From assembly GCF_036689815.1 (NCBI RefSeq), contig NZ_JBAHUR010000010.1, forward strand, positions 73,194 through 137,193: a stretch of DNA of 64,000 bases. Direction: 5' to 3'. The position numbers were made by a program, and so were the translations under genes. Positions 7,713 through 16,397 of the stretch are shown piece after piece. Position 1 is the stretch's first letter; every line of letters starts with the position of its first letter. The notes below the pieces were generated by a model that saw only the letters and a program-made list of their open reading frames with translations, ran no database searches and was not told the origin of the DNA. The DNA comes from Magnetovibrio sp. PR-2 (GTDB lineage: Bacteria; Pseudomonadota; Alphaproteobacteria; Rhodospirillales; Magnetovibrionaceae).

Positions 7713-9011
7713 TTATTCCGCTGCCCAATTCTTATCCGTGAGAGGGGTGAAAAGCTCACCGCCTTTGTGCCCGGCAAGTTGGACAGAGGCAAGGGTGCCG
7801 GGGGTGAAAGTGCCGTCCAGTCGGACAGGCGCAAAACTCTCGGTGCGCCCGAAGTCGGGTTTTTCGACCAGCACGGTTTGTTCGGTATTGCAGAGCGCGT
7901 CTAAGTGGAGTGCCAGATTGGCCTCACCTGTTTCACGCAAAATTTTGGCGCGCGCTTTTGCAACGTCTCCGCCGACTTGCGGCATCTTCGCCGCCGGTGT
8001 GCCGGGGCGAGGCGAGTAGGGGAAAACGTGTAGGTACTGCAGCCCCATCTCTTCGACATTCATGCGCGTGGTTTCGAATTGCGCGTCGGTTTCGGTGGGA
8101 AAGCCCGCGATCAGGTCCGCGCCGAACACCACGTCGGCGCGCGCTTGGCGCGCGCGTAGGGCCAAGGCTTTGACGTCAGAGACAGCGTGACGGCGCTTCA
8201 TGCGTTTGAGCACCAAGTCGTCGGCGGATTGCAGGCTGAGGTGCAGGTGCGCCATCAAGCGCGGCTCGCTTTCCAACAGGGCAAAAAATTCATCATCCAG
8301 GCGGGCCGGGTCCAAGGAGCTCAACCGCAAGCGCGCCAAGTCCGGCACGGCGTTCATGATCGCGCGAATGACAGCTGTCAAGCCCGTGCCGTTTTCATCG
8401 CACAGGCCTGTGTCCGATCCGTAAGCAGCAATGTCGACGCCTGTGAGTACGACTTCCAAATGCCCGGCATCCACCAGTTTGTGCACTTGTTGGACGATGT
8501 GATCCATGGGCACAGAACGGTTGGGGCCGCGTGCGGCAGGAATGATGCAGAACGTGCAGTCGTTGTCGCAGCCTTGTTGGATCATCACAAACGCACGCGT
8601 GCGGCCTTCCAGGCCGGAAACCAGATGGCCTGCGGTTTCGCGCACGTCGTTGATGTCGGAGACGACGATGGAGGTTGCTTCGTTCTGACCAGCACCCAAC
8701 AAAGTATCGCCGTTGAGTTTTTCAAGGTTCCCGACGACGCGCTCAACCTCGTCCATTTCGGCGAATTTTGTCGGGTCCAGTTGGGCGGCACAGCCGGTGA
8801 CGATGATGCGGGCTTCGGGGCGTTCGCGTTTGATGCGGCGAATGGTCTGGCGCGCTTGGCGTTCGGCTTCAGCCGTGACGGCGCAGGTGTTGACGATCAC
8901 AGCGTCGTTCACGCCCGCCTTGGCCATTTCATCGCGCATGACTTCAGATTCCAAGGAGTTCAGACGACACCCCAGCGTGATGATGTCGCGGCTCTGTTCG
9001 CGGGTGCTCAT
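7713..9011 (-). CDS. mtaB: tRNA t6A37 methylthiotransferase MtaB
   Basis: A 432-residue radical-SAM enzyme that adds a methylthio group to t6A at position 37 of tRNAs reading ANN codons. The UPF0004 domain carries three Cys for one iron-sulfur cluster (TLGCRLN, NTCAV, VTGCAAQ), the radical-SAM motif is GCDNDCTFCIIP, and a TRAM-like C-terminal domain follows. The ATG at 9011 overlaps the dapF stop as ATGA, which decides it against a longer frame from 9101. It is translated between dapF and ftsY in an apparent operon. Confidence 0.93.
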   Translation of the reverse strand: MSTREQSRDIITLGCRLNSLESEVMRDEMAKAGVNDAVIVNTCAVTAEAERQARQTIRRIKRERPEARIIVTGCAAQLDPTKFAEMDEVERVVGNLEKLNGDTLLGAGQNEATSIVVSDINDVRETAGHLVSGLEGRTRAFVMIQQGCDNDCTFCIIPAARGPNRSVPMDHIVQQVHKLVDAGHLEVVLTGVDIAAYGSDTGLCDENGTGLTAVIRAIMNAVPDLARLRLSSLDPARLDDEFFALLESEPRLMAHLHLSLQSADDLVLKRMKRRHAVSDVKALALRARQARADVVFGADLIAGFPTETDAQFETTRMNVEEMGLQYLHVFPYSPRPGTPAAKMPQVGGDVAKARAKILRETGEANLALHLDALCNTEQTVLVEKPDFGRTESFAPVRLDGTFTPGTLASVQLAGHKGGELFTPLTDKNWAAE

Positions 9012-9850
9012 CCGTCTTGCTCCCACAATGCGGAACTGATGGTGCCGCTGAAGCTGGTGGCGACGGGGCCGGTCATCAATACGTTGTTGTCGGGCAGCCA
9101 TTCAATGGTCAGCGTGCCGCCGTCCAAAACCACATCGGCTTTGCGGCCCGTGAGGCCCCGGCGCGCGGTGGCGACCAATGCGGCACAGGCACCCGATCCA
9201 CAGGCTTGCGTGATGCCCGCGCTGCGTTCCCACACCCGCATGCGGATATGGCTTTCGTCTATGATATGAACGGCTTCGACGTTGGTGCGCTCGGGGAACA
9301 GTTTGTGGTGCTCGATCAAGGGGCCGAAGACTTCTAGGTCAATGGCTTCGGCGTTATCGACCATGAACACGGCGTGGGGATTGCCCATGTTAACCCCGAC
9401 GGGGTTTTTCAGGGGTCCGGCCTCAATGTTCAAGTGTTCGGTGTCGCAGGCTTCAGACACGGGAATGTCGCGCCAATCTAAGCGTGCCGGGCCCATGTCC
9501 ACACTGTACAAACCGTCGCCCAAATTTTCGCAATCGAGCAAGCCGGAAATGGTTTCAATGATGATGTGGCTTTCCGCGCGCTCTTCCATAATCAAAGACG
9601 CCACGCAGCGCGTTGCATTACCGCATGCGCCGCTTTCGGAACCGTCGGGATTGTAGATGCGCATGAACACGTCCGAGTCCACCGATGTCGGGTTTTCCAT
9701 CACGATCAATTGATCGCAGCCCACGCCACGGCGGCGGTCTGCAATGGCGCGCACGCCATCGCGCGACAACGAAAATCCGTCGCCACGTCCGTCAATGATG
9801 ACGAAGTCGTTGCCGAGCCCGTGCATCTTTATGAAAGCCAGAGTGCTCAT
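9008..9850 (-). CDS. dapF: Diaminopimelate epimerase
   Basis: A 280-residue PLP-independent racemase that converts LL- to meso-diaminopimelate for lysine and peptidoglycan. The N-terminal MHGLGNDFV motif and the two catalytic cysteines, in GACGNATRC and ACGSGACA, are present in the two mirrored halves. The stop overlaps the mtaB start (ATGA), placing it first in a dapF-mtaB-ftsY operon. It links functionally to asd further right, which makes the shared precursor aspartate semialdehyde. Confidence 0.96.
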   Translation of the reverse strand: MSTLAFIKMHGLGNDFVIIDGRGDGFSLSRDGVRAIADRRRGVGCDQLIVMENPTSVDSDVFMRIYNPDGSESGACGNATRCVASLIMEERAESHIIIETISGLLDCENLGDGLYSVDMGPARLDWRDIPVSEACDTEHLNIEAGPLKNPVGVNMGNPHAVFMVDNAEAIDLEVFGPLIEHHKLFPERTNVEAVHIIDESHIRMRVWERSAGITQACGSGACAALVATARRGLTGRKADVVLDGGTLTIEWLPDNNVLMTGPVATSFSGTISSALWEQDG

Positions 9851-10151
9851 AGGGGGCTTTATATGGGGGGGAAATGCCCAAAAGTCCAGAAAATTGCCTG
9901 TCTATCGCCTTTCAGGGACGCATAGCCATTGCGGCGCTTAGATCAACTAATAGATGTTCGCGTAAGTATTAATCAATCACCTATAATAACCATCCAAAAA
10001 TTAGGGCTTAATATTCTTGATTATTTATTCATAAATAAAGTTAATGATGGATTTAGCTTGGTCGATTATTTCAATTAATTTGAACTTCTTGACTGGAATT
10101 ACCAGCTAATAAAACCATAGAGATTATTACTTGTGGGTTCTTGATTAGGCA
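9851..10151. other. AT-rich divergent intergenic region
   Basis: About 300 bases, clearly richer in A and T than the flanks, between dapF (minus) and the FecR/RTX gene (plus). An exact TATAAT occurs at 9982-9987, but no good -35 box at the right distance was found. No gene seen. The composition change marks the left edge of a probable accessory segment. Confidence 0.5.
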
Positions 10152-13049
10152 ATGCGCATGAAACAATTGGACCCGCAAAAACAGTCATTACGTGAGCTTG
10201 AAGGCCGCGCCCCGCAGGGCAGCGACTTTGTTGTGCCCAGCCATGTTCTGGACAATGGCGCGTTGAGCTTGAGCGTTCCAAAAGGGTTTGAACTGTCGGG
10301 TGAGGGTATTGGTCTTGATGTGGGCGTACCCGATGGCGTTCGAGTGGCGCAATTGTCCATTGACGGTGTCTCGACCGATTCAGGCCCCGGCGTCGCTCAA
10401 AGTGAACCCATCGGCCAAGTCAGCGACTTAGAAGGTTCGGTCACAGCAACCCGGATTGATGGCAGCCAAGTCGCCCTCAATACAGGGGATTCCATTTTCC
10501 AAGGCGACGTCATTGAAACGGGTGCAGACGGCAGCATCGGCGTGATCTTTGTGGATGACACGGTCTTCACCTTGGAAAATGACGGCCAGATGGTCATGGA
10601 TGAAATGGTCTATGACCCCGACACCCAAGACGGCGTGTTCAATGCCAAGGTGGTCCAGGGCGTTTTTTCCATGGTCAGTGGGCAAATTGCCAAAACCTCC
10701 CCCGACGGCATGGCGCTATCGACACCGACGGCGACCATCGGCATTCGCGGGTCCACCTTGATTATTGAAATGGACCAAAACGGCGCTGTGAAGAACGCCA
10801 CTTTGGTCAAAGACGTGGACGGCGGCATTGGCGAGATCGTCTTGGTTACACCGTCGGGTAATTCCGTTGTCCTGAACCAATATGGCGCGACCACGTCTGT
10901 GGGCGCTGACGGCACTGTGCGTCCGGTGCAGATTCTGACCGAGCAACAAATTCAACAAGCCCACGCCAAAGTTTTGACCAAGGTTGTGAAGGCGGTCGCC
11001 AAGCAGGCTGAACAAAAGGCCGAGAGAGCCGCCGACGAGGCCGCCCAGGCTGAAGCCGAAGCCGCCGCCGCCGAAGCTGAGGCCGCCGCTGCTGAAGCTG
11101 AAGCCGCCGCCGCCGAAGAAGCTGCCGCGACCGCGGGAGCCGAAGCCGCCGCCGCTGCCGCCGAAGCCGAAGCCGCCGCTGCCGCTGCCGAGGCCGCCCT
11201 GGCCGCCGCCGAAGCCAGCGGAGACGCCGAAGCCATGGCCGCCGCCGAAGCTGCTGCTGCCGAGGCCGAAGCGTTGGCTGTCGAAGCCAAACAAGTTGCC
11301 GCCCAGGCAGAAGCAGAGGCCTTTGCCGCCACCCAAGCTCAGGCCGCTGCCGATGCCGCTGCGGCTGATGCGAACGCCTTGGCTGCTGAAGCCGAAGTGG
11401 CTGCTGCTCAGGCGGAACAGGCCCAGGCGTTTAGCTCCCTCGCCGACACGGCCTTTACAGCGCAATCCCAAGAATTTGAGCAAGTTCAGCAAAACGCGGG
11501 TCAAGATGGGGGCGGCGAGGGCAATGAAGATCCTAATGCCGAGAACCAAGACCCACAATCCGGCACCGCCGATACGGCGGATACCGTCGCGGGAGATGGT
11601 CCTCCAGGGGAAAACCTGTTGGCTGGCGATTCCTTGTTTGGGGAGAACGATCCGTTGTTGAATGACCTCGGACTCAATTTTTTTGCCGATGGCCCCATAG
11701 GGTTTGGCAGCGCGGGGCTAAGCGGGTTTGACGAAGAGTTTTTGATCGACCTCATCGAATCATTGAACGATGATACACAAGAAGAAGAGGAAGAGGTTGG
11801 CGACAACGACGACGACGATCAAACCGTGGTTGTTGAAGAGGAAAGCTCCACTTCAACAGATGACACGCCTTTCTCCCAATGGGCAACGGGTGCAACGGCC
11901 TCAACGGAATACAACCCATCACCGGATGACTGGAGCGCAGACCAAGCGAAAGATGAGCCGAATACATTCACCTATGGCGATATCGAAACCGCCTGGACGG
12001 CCGACGATTATGATGACGGCACCCCCGATTGGTTGGAAGTGACCTATGACACGGCCGTGTATGCCACGGGCCTGACGATCTATGAATCGTACAACAACGG
12101 CTTTGTCTATCAAGTCGATCTGATTGATGCGAACGGTAAATACAACACCATATGGACGGGCCACGATACGTCGGAAAAATTGAATTACAACGATACGCTT
12201 GGATATGAAAGTCAGTTTGCCCTGCGCTTTGAAGCCACCTCGTATCTGGTTGACGGTATCAAAATCTATACCAGCAACATTTACAATTGGGACGAGATTG
12301 ACGCCGTCGAACTTCTTTCCGGCACCCAAGACATTGGTACCAGCCAATACGAAACGGTGATGAGTTACGGCGGTGACGAAACCATTGATGGGGGAGCTGG
12401 AACGGACACCATCGATTACAATCATTCATCCGACGCCATCACCGTTGATCTCAGCGTGCAAGACGGCACCACATCGCAAGTGATCAGCTCGTCTCAAGGG
12501 TCGGACATTCTCTTGAGTTTTGAGAACGCTGCCGGATCCATTTACGCCGACGACATGACGGGCGATAGCAACGCCAATGTCCTCAATGGGCGCGATGGCA
12601 ACGACATCATCAATGGCGGCGCGGGTACGGACACGCTCATTGGCGGGGCTGGGAATGACACGCTCACCGGTGGTTTGGGTAATGATGTCTTTGTCTATTA
12701 CTCCAGAACTCTTGGCTCAGACGACCTGGAAACGGGTGGGTTCGACACGACGGATGCTTATCAAGGCGACACCATCAATTTTTATCAAGAGTTGATGGGC
12801 CAGTTGAAAATTGGCGGAGCGTTGGTCTCGAGCGTTCGCGATGGAACGGCCCTGCCGACGGCTTTAAGCAACGGAACCGGCACGGAAGATTCCATTGCGC
12901 TGGTCAACCTCAGTGGGGATTACCAAATTCATCTCGACTTTGATGGTGACGCTTCTGAAGATTTTACCATCGACATCAACGACAACGTGTTCCAAGCCAC
13001 CGTCAGTGAAGCCAATTCCATCACTTCGATTTCACTCGTCGACGTGTGA
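10152..13049 (+). CDS. Large FecR-domain/RTX adhesin-like protein
   Basis: A 965-residue acidic protein with no N-terminal signal peptide. In order: a leader (1-87); a FecR-like domain (about 88-245, with GDVIETGADGSIGVIF and TPTATIGIRGS); an Ala/Glu-rich helix of some 140 residues (283-427), probably a coiled coil; an acidic linker (440-570); a discoidin-like segment (about 575-724, WSADQAKDEPNTFTYGD...TSYLVDGIKIY); and RTX calcium-binding repeats (740-850, GGAGTDT, GGAGNDTLTGGLGNDVF). RTX proteins usually leave by type I secretion, but no such transporter is nearby. ATGs at 10152 and 10158 are equally plausible. It is convergent with an XRE regulator. A surface or secreted adhesin is the best guess. 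Confidence 0.8.
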   Translation: MRMKQLDPQKQSLRELEGRAPQGSDFVVPSHVLDNGALSLSVPKGFELSGEGIGLDVGVPDGVRVAQLSIDGVSTDSGPGVAQSEPIGQVSDLEGSVTATRIDGSQVALNTGDSIFQGDVIETGADGSIGVIFVDDTVFTLENDGQMVMDEMVYDPDTQDGVFNAKVVQGVFSMVSGQIAKTSPDGMALSTPTATIGIRGSTLIIEMDQNGAVKNATLVKDVDGGIGEIVLVTPSGNSVVLNQYGATTSVGADGTVRPVQILTEQQIQQAHAKVLTKVVKAVAKQAEQKAERAADEAAQAEAEAAAAEAEAAAAEAEAAAAEEAAATAGAEAAAAAAEAEAAAAAAEAALAAAEASGDAEAMAAAEAAAAEAEALAVEAKQVAAQAEAEAFAATQAQAAADAAAADANALAAEAEVAAAQAEQAQAFSSLADTAFTAQSQEFEQVQQNAGQDGGGEGNEDPNAENQDPQSGTADTADTVAGDGPPGENLLAGDSLFGENDPLLNDLGLNFFADGPIGFGSAGLSGFDEEFLIDLIESLNDDTQEEEEEVGDNDDDDQTVVVEEESSTSTDDTPFSQWATGATASTEYNPSPDDWSADQAKDEPNTFTYGDIETAWTADDYDDGTPDWLEVTYDTAVYATGLTIYESYNNGFVYQVDLIDANGKYNTIWTGHDTSEKLNYNDTLGYESQFALRFEATSYLVDGIKIYTSNIYNWDEIDAVELLSGTQDIGTSQYETVMSYGGDETIDGGAGTDTIDYNHSSDAITVDLSVQDGTTSQVISSSQGSDILLSFENAAGSIYADDMTGDSNANVLNGRDGNDIINGGAGTDTLIGGAGNDTLTGGLGNDVFVYYSRTLGSDDLETGGFDTTDAYQGDTINFYQELMGQLKIGGALVSSVRDGTALPTALSNGTGTEDSIALVNLSGDYQIHLDFDGDASEDFTIDINDNVFQATVSEANSITSISLVDV

Positions 13050-13051
13050 CG

Positions 13052-13447
13052 TCATTTGCCCAGAACCAAAGCGTGGATCAGGGCGGTGAGCTCTGAGCGC
13101 ACCACCGGGTCCTTGATGCGCATGAAGTTCAGCAAGAATTCTTGTTGCTCCAATTCGTGCTCGGTGGTGAAGATCGGTTTTTCGTTCAGCCCCGACGGCG
13201 TAAAAAAGTATTCCATCGCGAGGCCCGTTAAACGACAAATTTCGAAAAGGTGGGTGCTGTAAATGCGTTGATCGCCCCGCTCCAGCCGACCGGTTGTCCC
13301 AACATTGAAGCCCGCTTTACGATCCAACGTGGTGGCGCTGATCCCCAACGCCCGGCGAAGGGCCTTGAGACGGGTTGCGATCATGGCTTCCAGTTCCGGG
13401 TCTATGCGCCCGTTTTGCGTCGAAGGGGTATGGGGATTTGAGGGCAT
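13052..13447 (-). CDS. XRE-family transcriptional regulator
   Basis: A 131-residue protein with an N-terminal helix-turn-helix (about 22-80: LKALRRALGISATTLDRKAGFNVGTTGRLERG...) and a C-terminal helical region. It ends 2 bases from the FecR/RTX stop on the opposite strand. A 12-base palindrome, TAGTTGTAACTA, lies 22 bases upstream of the start and could be its own operator. Targets are unknown; the neighbouring RTX gene is a candidate. Confidence 0.8.
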   Translation of the reverse strand: MPSNPHTPSTQNGRIDPELEAMIATRLKALRRALGISATTLDRKAGFNVGTTGRLERGDQRIYSTHLFEICRLTGLAMEYFFTPSGLNEKPIFTTEHELEQQEFLLNFMRIKDPVVRSELTALIHALVLGK

Positions 13448-13468
13448 ATGAGGATGAGTACAGTGTTT

Positions 13469-13480
13469 TAGTTGTAACTA
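13469..13480. promoter_or_regulatory. Palindrome TAGTTGTAACTA upstream of the XRE gene
   Basis: A 5-base inverted repeat around GT, 22 bases before the start of the 131-residue XRE regulator. Size and position suit an autoregulatory operator. A second pair, GTGCACCAAA at 13504-13513 and TTTGGTG at 13542-13548, lies further upstream. Confidence 0.35.
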
Positions 13481-13621
13481 ACTACCCATACACTATATGA
13501 GTTGTGCACCAAAGGGTATACTTAAAAATACCGTGCACTTATTTGGTGTGCATGGGGGTGGCAAAACGCCGCACCATAAAGATGCGACGTTTATTGTCCC
13601 GTGATCTCTATTGTCTACGCT

Positions 13622-14053
13622 TTAGTCTTCGCTGGGGTTCAGTTCCTCAGCATCTGCAATAGATTTGACCAGCTGAAAAACCCGAGACCGCACGCCTGGC
13701 GCAGCGATGCGGAAGTAGTTATGAACCAGCTTGATGGATTCAGGCTGGGTCATCGGGTCATGATTGAATTCAGCGGCCGGTTGGTCGGATAAGGACTTGA
13801 TTTTCGAGGCGTCTGGCATGTCCTCGAAAAAATAGCCCACGTTGACGTTCAAAGCTTGGGAAAGCTTGAACAGGTTACTTGCACCGACACGGTTGGCGCC
13901 GTTTTCATATTTCTGAATTTGCTGGAACGTCACGCCCAAAGCCTTTCCGATTTCGGATTGGCTGATGCGTAAGCCGACGCGACGTGCTTTCAGACGCTGC
14001 CCAACATGTAGATCAATAGGATCCGGGGCCTCTTTGGGGGGTCTGCGGCTCAT
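13622..14053 (-). CDS. XRE-family transcriptional regulator
   Basis: A 143-residue protein of a common alphaproteobacterial type: helix-turn-helix at about 15-75 (VGQRLKARRVGLRISQSEIG, then ALGVTFQQIQKYENG), a linker, and a C-terminal helical region (NYFRIAAPGVRSRVFQLVKS). It lies in the same orientation as the 131-residue XRE gene, 174 bases away, so the two are probably separate transcripts. Relatives regulate many processes, and no target can be named. Confidence 0.85.
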   Translation of the reverse strand: MSRRPPKEAPDPIDLHVGQRLKARRVGLRISQSEIGKALGVTFQQIQKYENGANRVGASNLFKLSQALNVNVGYFFEDMPDASKIKSLSDQPAAEFNHDPMTQPESIKLVHNYFRIAAPGVRSRVFQLVKSIADAEELNPSED

Positions 14054-14235
14054 TCGTAATTCTCCAGAAACAATGGGTTAATTAATTTTGACAATCTATA
14101 AAACAACCAAACAGGATATCATTTCAACCAATTTGAACCATGAGCTGTTCGATTTTTATTCATCATATGAATTATACGATAGGGGTAAATGGCTTTTTGT
14201 CCCGCCTTAAGGGCTAGATATTTGGGGAAAAACGG

Positions 14236-14265
14236 TTGACTTCGGGGGCTTGAGAAGGGTACATA
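14236..14265 (+). promoter_or_regulatory. Probable sigma-70 promoter of ffh
   Basis: TTGACT (14236-14241) and TACATA (14260-14265) are separated by 18 bases, about 150 bases before the ffh start. Confidence 0.5.
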
Positions 14266-14316
14266 CCCGCACCCAATCAGCTCTATCTGCTGAACCGAAT
14301 TCACCTTGAGGGGTGC

Positions 14317-14345
14317 CGCCAGTCTGCGAGTTTCGCACACTGGCG
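14317..14345 (+). other. Hairpin in the ffh 5' leader
   Basis: CGCCAGT pairs with ACTGGCG and, within it, GCGA with TCGC around a GTT loop; a short T-run (CGTTTTG) follows. It could be an attenuator or only a leader structure. Confidence 0.45.
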
Positions 14346-14415
14346 CGTTTTGCGTTTGGCATTTTGTGTGCGAATGGGCATGGGAAGACGAAATGGATTC
14401 TAAGGGTTTGAACGT

Positions 14416-15816
14416 ATGTTCGAAGGATTGAGCGATAAGCTTGGCGGTGTATTCGACAAGCTCACAAAACGCGGCGCGCTGAAGGAGTCTGATATCAAAG
14501 ACGCCATGCGCGAAGTGCGCGTGGCGCTGCTCGAAGCCGACGTCGCTCTGCCCGTGGTCAAAGATTTTATCGCCAAGGTTTCCGAAGAAGCGGTTGGCGA
14601 AAAGATCCTGCGCTCCGTCACGCCGGGTCAATTGGTCATCAAAGTGGTGCACGACCACTTGGTGGACATGTTGGGCGCGGACGCCGAGCCGCTGCGCGTG
14701 GGTGGCAACCCGCCCAACGCGGTCCTGATGGTCGGTTTGCAAGGTTCCGGTAAAACCACCACCACGGCCAAGATCGCGTCCCGCCTGACGCGTCTGGAAA
14801 AGAAAAAAGTTCTGATGGCGTCCTTGGACGTCTACCGCCCGGCTGCGCAACAACAGCTGCAGCAATTGGGCGATCAAAACGGTTTGAGCGTTCTGCCCAT
14901 CGTCTTTGGTGAGCAACCCGTTGCCATCGCAAAGCGCGCCATGCACGTGGGCCGCACCGAAGGCTACGACGTGGTCATGCTGGACACCGCTGGCCGTTTG
15001 CACATCGACGAAGAATTGATGAGCGAAGTCCAACAGGTCCGCGATGCGACGAACCCGGGTGAAACCCTGCTGGTCACCGACGCCTTGATCGGTCAAGACA
15101 GCGTCAACGTCGCCAAAGAATTTAACGACAAGGTCGGCATTTCCGGCATCGTGCTGACCCGTGTGGACGGTGATGCGCGCGGTGGTGCAGCCCTGTCCAT
15201 GAAGGCCGTCACCGACACCCCGATTAAATTCTTGGGCGTTGGTGAAAAAATCGATGAGTTGGATGCGTTTGACGCCCGTCGTGTTGCCGGTTCCATCCTG
15301 GGCCAAGGCGACGTTGTGGGCTTGGTGGAGCGTGCAGCCCAAGTCATCGACCAAGAAGAAGCCGAAGCCCAAGCCAAGAAGATGATGAAGGGCCAGTTCA
15401 CCTTGGAAGACATGGCCAACCAAATCGGCCAGCTGCGCAAGATGGGCGATCTGAAAGGCCTGATGGGCATGCTGCCGGGCATGGGCAAGATGAAAAAGCA
15501 AATTGCCAACGCCGACATCGACGAAAAGAAAATCGCGCGTCAAGAAGCGATTATTCGCTCCATGACGCCGCGCGAACGCAAAAACCCGAAACTGATCAAC
15601 GGCTCGCGGCGCAAACGCATCGCGGCCGGTTCCGGCACCACGGTGACGGACGTGAACCGCTTGCTCAAACAGTTTACCCAAATGAGCAAGATGATGAAGA
15701 AAATGGGCAAGATGGGCGGCAAAGGTCTGGCCGGATTGCCTGGAATGGGAGGTGGCGGCATGCCTGATATGCCGCCGGGTGGCCTCCCGCCTGGAATGAT
15801 GCCGCCTTTTAAATAA
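14416..15816 (+). CDS. ffh: Signal recognition particle protein Ffh
   Basis: A 466-residue GTPase that binds signal peptides and 4.5S RNA and delivers nascent membrane proteins to FtsY. The N domain (1-85), G domain with GLQGSGKTTT, DTAGR and TRVDGDARGG, and a Met-rich M domain (about 300-466) are all present. The C-terminal tail is rich in Met, Gly and Pro. It opens the run ffh-rpsP-rimM-trmD-rplS, conserved in many proteobacteria. Its intact DTAGR contrasts with the damaged motif in the ftsY receptor gene of the same window. Confidence 0.97.
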   Translation: MFEGLSDKLGGVFDKLTKRGALKESDIKDAMREVRVALLEADVALPVVKDFIAKVSEEAVGEKILRSVTPGQLVIKVVHDHLVDMLGADAEPLRVGGNPPNAVLMVGLQGSGKTTTTAKIASRLTRLEKKKVLMASLDVYRPAAQQQLQQLGDQNGLSVLPIVFGEQPVAIAKRAMHVGRTEGYDVVMLDTAGRLHIDEELMSEVQQVRDATNPGETLLVTDALIGQDSVNVAKEFNDKVGISGIVLTRVDGDARGGAALSMKAVTDTPIKFLGVGEKIDELDAFDARRVAGSILGQGDVVGLVERAAQVIDQEEAEAQAKKMMKGQFTLEDMANQIGQLRKMGDLKGLMGMLPGMGKMKKQIANADIDEKKIARQEAIIRSMTPRERKNPKLINGSRRKRIAAGSGTTVTDVNRLLKQFTQMSKMMKKMGKMGGKGLAGLPGMGGGGMPDMPPGGLPPGMMPPFK

Positions 15817-15848
15817 GACGGCGACTTGAGTTTTTTGGATTAACCAAC

Positions 15849-15866
15849 GTCCTTCTTCGGAAGGGC
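15849..15866 (+). other. UUCG-tetraloop hairpin in the rpsP leader
   Basis: CCTTC and GAAGG enclose TTCG, extended by two further pairs. No T-run follows, so it is more likely a stabilising or regulatory leader hairpin than a terminator. Confidence 0.45.
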
Positions 15867-15894
15867 AAAATTGAGAAAAAGGATAGCGAGAAAA

Positions 15895-16347
15895 ATGTCT
15901 CTGCGTATTCGACTTTCCCGTGGCGGCGCGAAAAAGCGTCCCTACTACCGCATCGTTGTTGCGGATTCCCGCAGCCCGCGTGACGGCCGCTTTATCGAGC
16001 GGATCGGCACGTACAACCCGATGTTGGCTAAAGACCATGCTGATCGCATCAAGCTCGACGCTGAGCGCGTGAAGCATTGGATCGGTCAAGGCGCACAGCC
16101 GTCTGACCGTGTGGCTCGTTTCTTGTTTGCCGCTGGCCTGGGCGATAAACCCGCCATTCCTGAGCAAACCAAAAAGAACAAGCCGAAGGCTAAAGCTTTG
16201 GAACGCATGGAAGAAAAAGCGCAAAAAGCTAAGGAAGCTGAAGAAGCTGCTGCTGCAGCCGCTGCTGAAGCCGCCGAAGCTGCTGCTGCCCCGGCAGAAG
16301 AAGCTCCGGCAGAAGACGCTGTGGCTGAGGAAGCTGCTGAGGGCTAA
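15895..16347 (+). CDS. rpsP: 30S ribosomal protein S16 with long Ala/Glu tail
   Basis: The start at 15895 gives the standard S16 N terminus, [20 protein letters not shown]; an ATG 24 bases upstream lacks support. Residues 1-85 are ordinary S16. The remaining 65 residues are an added tail, Lys/Glu-rich and then almost pure Ala/Glu, bringing the protein to 150 residues against about 82 in Escherichia coli. Alphaproteobacterial S16 proteins are often extended, but this tail is long and low in complexity. It is followed by rimM and trmD. Confidence 0.95.
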   Translation: MSLRIRLSRGGAKKRPYYRIVVADSRSPRDGRFIERIGTYNPMLAKDHADRIKLDAERVKHWIGQGAQPSDRVARFLFAAGLGDKPAIPEQTKKNKPKAKALERMEEKAQKAKEAEEAAAAAAAEAAEAAAAPAEEAPAEDAVAEEAAEG

Positions 16348-16358
16348 GGCCCTTGGCG

Positions 16359-16376
16359 AGATCTCTGCTGAGATCT
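16359..16376 (+). other. Small hairpin between rpsP and rimM
   Basis: AGATCTC and GAGATCT form a perfect 7-base stem around TGCT, 22 bases before the rimM start, with no T-run. It may tune rimM translation relative to the highly expressed rpsP. Confidence 0.4.
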
Positions 16377-16397
16377 GTTGGCTAAAGGTGCTGGCTT

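Larger units (their letters stand above)
14054..14415. other. Divergent promoter region and ffh leader
   Basis: The 362 bases between the XRE gene and ffh hold a TTAATTAA palindrome near 14080, a sigma-70-like promoter (14236-14265) and a hairpin (14317-14345) in the ffh leader. No small gene with an RBS was found, and no tRNA or 4.5S RNA was recognised. Confidence 0.5.

Noticed and set aside
11040-11430. Repetitive GCC/GAA stretch considered as a DNA tandem repeat or CRISPR-like array
   Set aside because: No fixed unit and spacer; it is explained by the coding of an Ala/Glu-rich helix.
10716-11558. Gly/Ser-rich minus-strand frame opposite the RTX gene, looking like a Gly-rich protein
   Set aside because: It is the complement of the GCC/GAA repeats that encode the Ala/Glu helix; low-complexity shadow.
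14119-16224. A 701-residue open frame on the minus strand across ffh and rpsP
   Set aside because: It lies antisense to two certain genes, has a composition typical of shadow frames (His, Arg and Gln rich) and no family pattern.
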